From an uncultured Spirochaetales bacterium (GTDB lineage: Bacteria; Spirochaetota; Spirochaetia; Sphaerochaetales; Sphaerochaetaceae), in assembly GCA_902803145.1 (NCBI GenBank), contig CADCOT010000089.1, forward strand, positions 1 through 40,094: DNA of 40,094 nt, read 5' to 3'. Numbering within the stretch: position 1 is the stretch's first letter; every line of letters starts with the position of its first letter. The position numbers and the translations under genes are program-made. Under the pieces are notes generated by a model. The model was given only the letters and a program-made list of their open reading frames with translations, did not search any database and was not told the DNA's origin. Shown in pieces: positions 24,281 to 30,723 of the stretch.

Positions 24281-24314
24281 TTGACAAGTATACTTGGCGC
24301 CAAGTATACTTGGC
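24281..24314 (+). promoter_or_regulatory. Promoter covered by two copies of CAAGTATACTTG
   Basis: TTGACA (24281-24286), 18 bp, TATACT (24305-24310). The palindrome CAAGTATACTTG occurs at 24285-24296 and 24301-24312, the second extended to GCCAAGTATACTTGGC. One copy covers the -35/spacer and the other the -10. This is a classic repressor layout, most likely for the XRE regulator encoded downstream. Confidence 0.7.
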
Positions 24315-24329
24315 ACAAAGAGGTCTAAT

Positions 24330-24653
24330 ATGAACAGAGAAGAAATACTTGAGAAAAGCAGAGAGGAGAATCACGGACAGGATTTTGCTGAGCTTGAAGT
24401 TTCAAAATCAAGCATGGCTATAGGCTGGATTGTTGCTATATGCATGCTTGCATTGGTTGCTGTAGTAGAAGCCGTAATATTCGGACGAATGAACAGCGGA
24501 ATCTTTTTTGCTGTTATGGCAGGGTGCTCGGCAATTTTCATCCGTAAATATCTGAAACTTCGTCACAAACATGAACTGTTTATTTCGATAGTTTACGTTG
24601 TTGCAGCACTTGCGTTTCTTGCTTCTTGGATAATTCAACTGACAAAGATGTGA
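24330..24653 (+). CDS. DUF6442-like small membrane protein
   Basis: A 107-residue protein with a charged N-terminus, 'MNREEILEKSREENHGQDF', and three hydrophobic helices (about 31-49, 53-68 and 83-103). The 'REEILEKSR.EN...D.(A/Y)ELEV' start is typical of small membrane proteins (DUF6442-like) encoded next to YozG-type XRE regulators. GAGG precedes the ATG by 6 nt; an upstream reading from 24294 would begin inside the operator and is rejected. The regulator gene starts 9 bp after its stop. The function is unknown. Confidence 0.7.
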   Translation: MNREEILEKSREENHGQDFAELEVSKSSMAIGWIVAICMLALVAVVEAVIFGRMNSGIFFAVMAGCSAIFIRKYLKLRHKHELFISIVYVVAALAFLASWIIQLTKM

Positions 24654-24662
24654 GGTGAGGCA

Positions 24663-24869
24663 ATGGATGACAGCTTGGTTTTGAAAAACAGATTGAAAGA
24701 TATACGTATTGAGAAAGGTCTTTCCCAGTCTTCACTTGCAAAAATGGTTGGTGTTTCGCGTAACACAATAAGTTCCATTGAGACAGGACAGTTCTGTCCG
24801 ACTGCAAAGCTTGCCCTAATACTGTGCATTGCAATGGACAAGAAGTTTGAAGAAGTATTTTATTTCTGA
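24663..24869 (+). CDS. XRE-family (Cro/CI-type) small transcriptional regulator
   Basis: A 68-residue helix-turn-helix protein, 'RLKDIRIEKGLSQSSLAKMV' followed by 'GVSRNTISSIETGQFCPTAK', typical of the YozG-like XRE group that consists of the DNA-binding domain only. It is cotranscribed with the small membrane protein and likely represses their shared promoter at the tandem palindromes. It ends 15 bp from the leader-distal end of the CRISPR array, in convergent orientation to array transcription. Confidence 0.88.
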   Translation: MDDSLVLKNRLKDIRIEKGLSQSSLAKMVGVSRNTISSIETGQFCPTAKLALILCIAMDKKFEEVFYF

Positions 24870-24884
24870 CAGACAGACTAAACT

Positions 24885-25649
24885 GTTTTAGATGATGAAT
24901 TCACTTTAGCACAGTCCTAAAACCCAAACAATTCCAACTGGTCGTTTCCGGTCGTTTTAGATGAATTCACTTTAGCACAGTCCTAAAACACAATTCCGAT
25001 GGTGCTGTTCTTGACACAGGTTTTAGATGAATTCACTTTAGCACAGTTCTAAAACACACTCTATGCAGGTATCACAACTGCATCTGTTTTAGATGAATTC
25101 ACTTTAGCACAGTCCTAAAACAGCGTATATAGCAATTAAACAGTCCCTATGGTTTTAGATGAATTCACTTTAGCACAGTCCTAAAACGAAGCGGAGTGAA
25201 GGTGCCATTGTCTACTTGTTTTAGATGAATTCACTTTAGCACAGTCCTAAAACATGGTGGAGATTTTATAAGCCTTCCATCTAGTTTTAGATGAATTCAC
25301 TTTAGCACAGTCCTAAAACGTAATAAATTTTTCCCAAATGGGCTGACCGGTTTTAGATGAATTCACTTTAGCACAGTCCTAAAACGCGATAGTCAGTTCG
25401 GTTTGGTCATCAAGTGTTTTAGATGAATTCACTTTAGCACAGTCCTAAAACTTGCCTGTTCAGCCATAGCCGAAATCTCTGATTTTAGATGAATTCACTT
25501 TAGCACAGTCCTAAAACTAGAGCAGGGCACTACTGAAACATCTGAGTCTTTTAGATGAATTCACTTTAGCACAGTCCTAAAACTAGTTGTAGAAACCATA
25601 CTCCCTGTCTTCTGTTTTAGATGAATTTACTTTAGCACAGTCCTAAAAC
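24885..25649 (-). CRISPR. Type II CRISPR array, 12 repeats and 11 spacers
   Basis: The 36-bp repeat begins GTTTTAGGACTGTGCTAAAG on the transcribed (minus) strand and ends TGAATTCATCTAAAAC. All 11 spacers are exactly 30 nt, giving a strict 66-bp period from 24954. Orientation is set by the tracrRNA anti-repeat and by the leader-like TTGAG at the 25649 end. Variants: the leader-distal copy (24885-24923) is 39 bp through a GAT duplication; the copy at 25020 has one C-to-T; those at 25482 and 25548 differ at the outermost base; that at 25614 has one C-to-T inside. No spacer was seen to match elsewhere in the window, but this was not searched systematically. Confidence 0.98.
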
Positions 25650-25663
25650 CTCAAGCAACTATA
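25650..25663 (-). promoter_or_regulatory. Residual CRISPR leader end
   Basis: On the minus strand CTTGAG (25650-25655) abuts the first repeat, close to the ATTTGAG leader-anchoring sequence of type II-A systems. A -10-like TATAGT (25658-25663) precedes it. A convincing -35 is not visible. Coding remnants reach to within about 9 nt of the array, so a normal leader of about 100 nt is missing. Confidence 0.45.
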
Positions 25664-25924
25664 TTGATTGAGGTTTAGGCTGTTTTGGATACACGATTTC
25701 CTCGTTGTAATCTTCATCAATATACAACGAATAAACATACATACTTTATTGTTTGCCAATTCAGCAAGTAATACACCAGTCAGAGAAACTGCAGGGGTCT
25801 CAAATATCACAGTGCTGATTTCAGAGACGTGAATCATTGTCATCTTCTCTTCTTTTATCAGCATATACCCGTTTTTATAACTGCACTTGCAATGACTGGT
25901 TATTACAACAGTCCTAAATCCCAA
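25659..25924 (-). pseudogene. cas1: Truncated cas1 remnant between cas9 and the array
   Basis: The minus-strand frame from the TTG at 25924 (AGGAG 8 nt upstream, overlapping the end of cas9) reads 'GFRTVVITSHCKCSYKNGY', then 'IHVSEISTVIFETPAVSL' and 'TGVLLAELANNK'. This matches the N-terminal 60 residues of type II Cas1 (compare the 'WRTVV...HLSEI' start of streptococcal Cas1). After about 25742 the similarity ends; full Cas1 is about 290-300 residues. In this frame the reading runs into the first CRISPR repeat and stops there. Another frame gives a tail 'YIDEDYNEEIVYP' ending at 25659, which could be the C-terminus of a deleted neighbour such as csn2 (weak). No catalytic Cas1 residues remain. 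Confidence 0.75.
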
Positions 25925-28900
25925 GTGTGTAACTCCTAGTATGCATACCCGTAATAGAAGAATCAACAAACTTGATATTTTCAGGCTTGAGAACTTTTAG
26001 GAGCCTTGAACTTGGAATATCAAAATCCAAAATTCTTTGATTAGCATCAACTCTTTTCCAATTTGGCTTATCTACACGTTTGCTATTTGCATGTAAAACC
26101 GTAAGCATGTTTTGAATATGCTTTATCTTTTCTGCAACCGGCAACTCCATGAAAACAGCTTTGTAACTATAACATGCTTTTCCAATGTTTCTGAAACATG
26201 GATAATACTTGTCCATTCTTTCGCAAAGCTCAACATAGAGATTTTCAATTCTCGGAAAATCTTCATTACAAATCTTTTCAACAGAATTAAATAGTTTGTC
26301 TAATGTGTGTAAAGACCAGTCAGTCAACCACAATTGTTTGGCATTGATTACCTCAGAATTGCCTACAAGATAGTACTCGTCAATATTACCTTTTTCATAG
26401 TAATAAAAATGTTGATACTTTTTTATTTTTTTGTTTTTGACTATCGTCGGCTCCTTGAAACCTGATTCCTTAAGATAGTCATTGATTGCTGAAGGATGCT
26501 GTTTCTGAAGTGCAACTATTCTTATGGGAATGCCTACAATAGAATAAGTAATTTTTCCTTTCTTGTCTAAGTGTTCTACTACACAGAAAAATGCATCCTG
26601 TTCGCCTGTATAACCTCCATACAGTTCGGGTTTAAGACCTTTTTTCTTTTGGATCAGTTTTTCTGGATTACTTGTTTTTTTAAGCGGAATCTGATTATAG
26701 AACTCTCCTGTCTGCTCTTCCACTAGACAATTGACGTAAAAATCATGCCGTTTTGAAAAATTCAGGAGATCAAGCTGATGCTTTGGTCCGTCCCATCCAG
26801 TTGTTGGCTGACAAAAAAGCTCTGCTATAATACCATACCGGGCCTCTCTCTTCGTTCCGACACCTGCTATTAGATTACGATAAATGTTATTGACTTCTGT
26901 TCGTGGCAGAGAAAGTCGCTTCTGTGCAAAAAGGCCTGCGAGGATGGCTGTATAAGCATCAACCGCATGATGGAAATCATTAACATCTCTAATTTTAATT
27001 ACTCCTATACGGCTTTTGAGATTTCTCGATAGTTTTGCAGATACTCCGTACACGTTGAGCCGGCCTGAATACGCTGCCTTCAATGCGTTGTAAACATTAG
27101 TACATATTTGCCTAGTTTCCACCAGCTGTCTATTGATGAAACCTTCCATTGCGTTTTCATCGACAGTTCTTCTGCAAAGATTGTTGTATTTTTTCTGACT
27201 TATTAATTTGTTTTTTAGAAGAAGTTCCCACATGTTCTTTTGTGAATCAATAATTGAATCATCAAGAACCTTTGAATCGAGTTTTCTTTGGTTTTTTGAG
27301 GCTTTAACAAGCGCAAGATTGTCGAAACTGTCATCCTTTACATAGCATCTAGGAAGAATGTGGTCAATTTGATAATTATTCAATTCGGACAGTTCTAGAG
27401 GTTCCCCACTGTAAAGGCATTTTCCGTTCTGAATGAAATAAAGTGCCACAGCTTTCTTGTCCAGATCTTTAGGATGATTACTATATTCTTTTAGTTCGTT
27501 ATATACTTTTTTAAACCAATCATCATTTGTTTTGGAATAGATTTTATCCAACTTTCTGTATCGACTCATTGTACGTTTTTTCTGTTCGTCACCAGAGGCA
27601 ACCTCAATGAAGACATTAGACGGAGAGCACCCCATAATCTTTTCAATCTCATCTATAACTTTAGCAGCTACCAATGAGCACTTCTTGATTGCAGGAGATC
27701 CAGGATAATTGGTAATAATATCTTTTACAGATTTGGCTTCTTCTGCTCCCTGATTTGCGTTCTCTGCTGCAATTAGGTATTCAAAATCATAGTTCTTATT
27801 AAATAGAATCTGCATAAGATTCTGATCTGTAGACCGAAGAAGATCCATAATTGTAACAGGAAATCCGTTTTTATCCTTAGAGTACAAGCCGGTTAGTAGC
27901 TTTCTGCTGAGCTTACCCCAACCTGTATATGAAAGTCGAAGGATGTCTTTGATTATATAATCAGAATAGTTCTCTGGTAACAATTCCCTTATCTTTGTTT
28001 CTAAAACATCTTTATTCTCAAATATTGTAATATATTCGATAATCTTTTCTGCCAGCTCATATTTTTCATTTGAATCAATGTCGCCAATAAACCTGGTTAG
28101 ATCTATATAAGAGCTTAGATTTGATATGAATTTGGAAGGGTCTGAAAGTCCGGATACAAACGGTAACTGTTTTGCTTCCGGCATGTATTTATTTCTGTAC
28201 CAATTTTTGAATAAAGATAGGCTTACTGACTTATGCGTTTTGAACAATTCTTCTACTGCAGCAATCTTGCAATCTGGAGTCAGATGTCGATTATCCACAT
28301 ATACATTGGAAAGCTCGGAAAGAACCGTATATTCGGAAAATAGGAGAGATTTTTTCGGTAGAACGTTCTCATGAATCAAATAGGAGCATTTGTTTGTAAG
28401 CCGTCTAATAAACTGTTCTGCTGTCTCTTTATAGTCCACAACTTGTTTGAAATTCCAAGGGTAAATCTTATCTTTTGACCTGACAACCCAATGCCGTTCA
28501 TCACTAGAACTGAGGGGGCCTACAAAGTAGGGAATGCGGAATGATGCAATTGAGAGAACCTTATCCTTGATTTCATTCAAATATGGATAGTATTTTGACT
28601 GCTTATCAATAATTGCAACAAGCTCCTCACAATGTAGTTGATTAGGTATAGCTCCATTATTGTTGTTTCTTGGTTTTAGAAGGAACAGTTCTTCTTCTAT
28701 TCTTCTGATACAGTATTGAACATCAGCATCCTGAGGCATTTTAAGTAGTTCCTTTTTTATTACACTACAAAGGTCTTTGTTTGAGCAGCTTCGCGTTGAT
28801 TTAATGTAATTCGCATAGCTTTTGACTTTGTTGCCTGTGCTGTTGATTATCGTATTGTAGTCTTTCTCAGAGGTGTATTTTTTCAGAACTCTTTTAAGCG

Positions 28901-29873
28901 TTTCAAGATCTTTATGATGAGCATCATAAACAGCAATGTAGGCATCTGAAATTGTTGAAACATTGCCAGAAAGAAGGGAGGTAAGAACTTGACCAGAGTA
29001 TACTTTTTGGATTGCTTCGAATTGTAAAACTTGATTGTCATCAAGGCTTTCTTCGGCTTCAATATATTTCTCATCAACAAATGAAACTTTTTTCTCTTCA
29101 ATTCCAAACAATATAGATATGTCTGCAGAATAACCCATAATCAAAGAAGCAATTGCTTTTGCCCAGTTTTTGGGCTTTTCAATTCCTTCTAGGGCACACT
29201 CTGATAAAAGGTCTGAAATCTTGTCTCTTCTGTCGGCTTTTTTGCTTCCCACATCAGCAATAGCAGTCTCAATGGCTTCTACAAGACTGTTATCATCGTC
29301 AACAGATAATTCCAAAGCTTCGAGCATATTCCTGATGCTCCCCTGAAGGTTGAGGTTTTTGATGCTGATTTTTTGGCCTTCATAGAGAAAATTGCCCCTG
29401 TATTTTACTATGTGATGTAAAGCAAGATAGACTAGCCTGATATCCATCGGTGCATCAATCACAGCTAGGCTTTTTCGCAGATGATAGATTGTATGAAAAG
29501 TCTCGTGGAATTCATGTGATTTGTAATATGAGTTGTCAAATAGCAGAGCTGGGTCAATTTCACAAGATTCATCTCCGTGCGCAACATAGGAATATTTGAG
29601 TCTCTGAAAAAAATTCGGATCCTCCTTTTCAAAAAGGGGATATAGGAGATTTTGAAGCCATTCAATGCGCTGACGCCGTCTGGCAAGTCTTCTCCTGGTA
29701 GACCTGAACAACCTCCTTGCTGAAGCCGTTTTGCCTTCTTCTTGAATCAGGACAACGCCGCTCATGGGCTTCTTCCTATAAGTAAGTATGTCACCCTGAG
29801 AGTCTGCAACCGCCCATCCAAGACTGTTAGTTCCGATATCAAGTCCAATGTTGTAATTAAGGTTTTTCTGCAT
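25914..29873 (-). CDS. cas9: Cas9 RNA-guided DNA endonuclease, type II-A-like
   Basis: A 1319-residue Cas9. It binds crRNA paired with tracrRNA and cuts both strands of matching DNA. RuvC-I is 'YNIGLDIGTNSLGWAVAD' (D12); the Arg-rich bridge helix is 'RRLFRSTRRRLARRRQRIEW'; RuvC-II is 'VFIEVASGDEQKKR' (E757); HNH is 'YQIDHILPRCYVKD' (D837, H838), followed by 'SFDNLALV'; RuvC-III is 'DFHHAVDAYTAI' (H969, D972). All catalytic residues are present and spaced as in the S. pyogenes enzyme. The start at 29873 has GGGGAG 9 nt upstream; an in-frame ATG at 29924 lies at the tracrRNA promoter and lacks an SD. The stop overlaps the cas1 remnant, as in normal cas9-cas1 coupling. Cas2 and Csn2 are absent. 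Confidence 0.98.
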   Translation of the reverse strand: MQKNLNYNIGLDIGTNSLGWAVADSQGDILTYRKKPMSGVVLIQEEGKTASARRLFRSTRRRLARRRQRIEWLQNLLYPLFEKEDPNFFQRLKYSYVAHGDESCEIDPALLFDNSYYKSHEFHETFHTIYHLRKSLAVIDAPMDIRLVYLALHHIVKYRGNFLYEGQKISIKNLNLQGSIRNMLEALELSVDDDNSLVEAIETAIADVGSKKADRRDKISDLLSECALEGIEKPKNWAKAIASLIMGYSADISILFGIEEKKVSFVDEKYIEAEESLDDNQVLQFEAIQKVYSGQVLTSLLSGNVSTISDAYIAVYDAHHKDLETLKRVLKKYTSEKDYNTIINSTGNKVKSYANYIKSTRSCSNKDLCSVIKKELLKMPQDADVQYCIRRIEEELFLLKPRNNNNGAIPNQLHCEELVAIIDKQSKYYPYLNEIKDKVLSIASFRIPYFVGPLSSSDERHWVVRSKDKIYPWNFKQVVDYKETAEQFIRRLTNKCSYLIHENVLPKKSLLFSEYTVLSELSNVYVDNRHLTPDCKIAAVEELFKTHKSVSLSLFKNWYRNKYMPEAKQLPFVSGLSDPSKFISNLSSYIDLTRFIGDIDSNEKYELAEKIIEYITIFENKDVLETKIRELLPENYSDYIIKDILRLSYTGWGKLSRKLLTGLYSKDKNGFPVTIMDLLRSTDQNLMQILFNKNYDFEYLIAAENANQGAEEAKSVKDIITNYPGSPAIKKCSLVAAKVIDEIEKIMGCSPSNVFIEVASGDEQKKRTMSRYRKLDKIYSKTNDDWFKKVYNELKEYSNHPKDLDKKAVALYFIQNGKCLYSGEPLELSELNNYQIDHILPRCYVKDDSFDNLALVKASKNQRKLDSKVLDDSIIDSQKNMWELLLKNKLISQKKYNNLCRRTVDENAMEGFINRQLVETRQICTNVYNALKAAYSGRLNVYGVSAKLSRNLKSRIGVIKIRDVNDFHHAVDAYTAILAGLFAQKRLSLPRTEVNNIYRNLIAGVGTKREARYGIIAELFCQPTTGWDGPKHQLDLLNFSKRHDFYVNCLVEEQTGEFYNQIPLKKTSNPEKLIQKKKGLKPELYGGYTGEQDAFFCVVEHLDKKGKITYSIVGIPIRIVALQKQHPSAINDYLKESGFKEPTIVKNKKIKKYQHFYYYEKGNIDEYYLVGNSEVINAKQLWLTDWSLHTLDKLFNSVEKICNEDFPRIENLYVELCERMDKYYPCFRNIGKACYSYKAVFMELPVAEKIKHIQNMLTVLHANSKRVDKPNWKRVDANQRILDFDIPSSRLLKVLKPENIKFVDSSITGMHTRSYTLGI

Positions 29874-29892
29874 ATAGCAATTCTCCCCGCAA

Positions 29893-29921
29893 TTGATTTC
29901 CAATTTAATATGTGCTAGAAT
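29893..29921 (+). promoter_or_regulatory. tracrRNA promoter
   Basis: TTGATT (29893-29898), 17 bp, TAGAAT (29916-29921) preceded by TGC, an extended -10. The expected start, about 7 nt on at 29928, is the first base of the anti-repeat. It lies in the cas9 5' untranslated region on the opposite strand. Confidence 0.75.
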
Positions 29922-29927
29922 CAAATC

Positions 29928-30036
29928 AGATGAATTGACTTTAGCACAGTCAAGTTAAAACAAATCGAAAGATTTAATGCCTGTTTTTCAGGCCCTGTAT
30001 TGACAGGAAAAGCAAGGTTTGACCTTGCTTTTTTTT
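29928..30036 (+). ncRNA. tracrRNA
   Basis: About 109 nt, divergent from cas9. The anti-repeat 29928-29951 pairs with repeat positions 8-31 at 23 of 24 bases. An AAGU bulge opposite a single G, then UAAAAC pairing with the first six repeat bases, gives the same AAGUUAAAA arrangement as the S. pyogenes tracrRNA. Downstream hairpins: AAATC-GAAA-GATTT (29962-29975), GCCTG-T5-CAGGC (29979-29993), CCTGT-ATTG-ACAGG (29994-30007) and the terminator AAAGCAAGGT-TTG-ACCTTGCTTT followed by T's to 30036. The set is complete and should be functional with the adjacent Cas9. Confidence 0.93.
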
Positions 30037-30042
30037 ATTATA
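30037..30042 (-). promoter_or_regulatory. Candidate -10 of the cas9 promoter
   Basis: A perfect TATAAT on the minus strand just beyond the tracrRNA terminator; the -35 17 bp upstream (CTTATT) is weak. If used, the cas9 mRNA would begin near 30030 with a leader of about 155 nt fully antisense to the tracrRNA. Confidence 0.35.
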
Positions 30043-30205
30043 CACTAGGTTTTTCACAAAATAAGGTACTAGTTTGGTTTCTTATTAAAGGCAGAAATGC
30101 TCCTACTCAATAATGACAATTTAACGAACTAGAGTTTTTCAATTACTCTGAATTTTTTTTGAGCGCTGTCTAATTTATATTTTAGACAAAATCGGACAGT
30201 AGAAA

Positions 30206-30594
30206 ATGACAGAAGTGTATGTTATAGCCTTAATCGAAAATCGTGTAGAATTCTACGCTTTACTAGGTGTGTATGATTGCAAGAAGTAAGTACCTGAACC
30301 AGCTGATGAATGGGACGGGACATTATTCCATTCAATGGAGAACTGCCGATGGGTATAGGGGGAACAGAGGATGGCAACAGTCTTATATTTGATCTTGCAG
30401 AAGCTCATGTTTATTGCTTTTCCTCTTAATACACATCATCAGGGCTTATCAATCTGCAGTTGCTAGAGTCTTTGGTTAATCCGCTGATTGAGAAGACGCA
30501 GATTTGGGGATTTAACGCAGGTGAGGATTATCATAGTTTTCAAAGCTCCTTGTCAAATCACTTCTGGCATTTTCCGAAAACGTCTTTGTACTGA
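30206..30594 (+). other. Decayed coding remnants in the region after the tracrRNA
   Basis: The 687-bp stretch from 30037 to 30723 holds no intact gene. Three short open fragments follow in different frames: 30206-30289 (27 codons, 'MTEVYVIALIENRVEF'); 30310-30429 (39 codons, including 'PFNGELPMGIGGTEDGNSLI' and then 'FDLAEAHVYCF'), which loosely resembles the core of SMI1/KNR4 (SUKH) immunity-type proteins; and about 30430-30594, including 'LLESLVNPLIEKTQIWGF', unrecognised. A 7-bp-arm inverted repeat TGTCTAA/TTAGACA lies at 30167-30188. They look like gene debris; the SUKH idea is weak. Confidence 0.35.
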
Positions 30595-30720
30595 GTGTGG
30601 ATTACTCTCCATACCAGTGCTTTTAAACTGAGAAACACGTGGCAATCTTCTGATGTCAGGATATACCCATGCAGGCTAGTTCTTTCCTTTGCAGTTCATC
30701 TAAAAAATGATAGGCTATGA
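30571..30720 (+). pseudogene. Metallophosphoesterase pseudogene fragment
   Basis: The fragment encodes 'NVFVLSVDYSPYQC', then, after a frame shift, 'LLMSGYTHAG', a TAG stop and 'FFPLQFI'. This follows 'NAFVLSVDHSPYQ...LSGHTHAGQFFPLQII' in the intact gene at 15893-16990, and the DNA is also clearly similar (for example CTGAGTGTGGA and ACCCATGCAGG are shared). The domain start and the N-terminal membrane part are missing, the Q-to-stop change sits at the same site, and a conserved His is lost. It ends just before the aconitase-X gene. Confidence 0.8.
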
Positions 30721-30723
30721 TAC

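Noticed and set aside
24885-25649. Array transcribed on the plus strand
   Set aside because: Both repeat ends read GTTTTAG, so ends alone do not decide. But the plus-strand tracrRNA anti-repeat, its bulge pattern and the TTGAG next to the 25649 end all require minus-strand crRNAs.
25643-25969. A 108-residue minus-strand reading frame as an independent gene
   Set aside because: Its first 15 codons are cas9 in another frame, its middle is truncated Cas1, and its stop lies inside a CRISPR repeat. It is better described as a cas1 remnant.
28126-28374. Plus-strand frame inside cas9
   Set aside because: Antisense to a fully intact, motif-confirmed Cas9; no start signals.
29871-29924. Longer cas9 start (ATG at 29924 adding 17 residues)
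   Set aside because: It overlaps the tracrRNA promoter, has no Shine-Dalgarno sequence, and the added residues precede the usual Cas9 start just before the RuvC-I strand; the ATG at 29873 has GGGGAG at good spacing.
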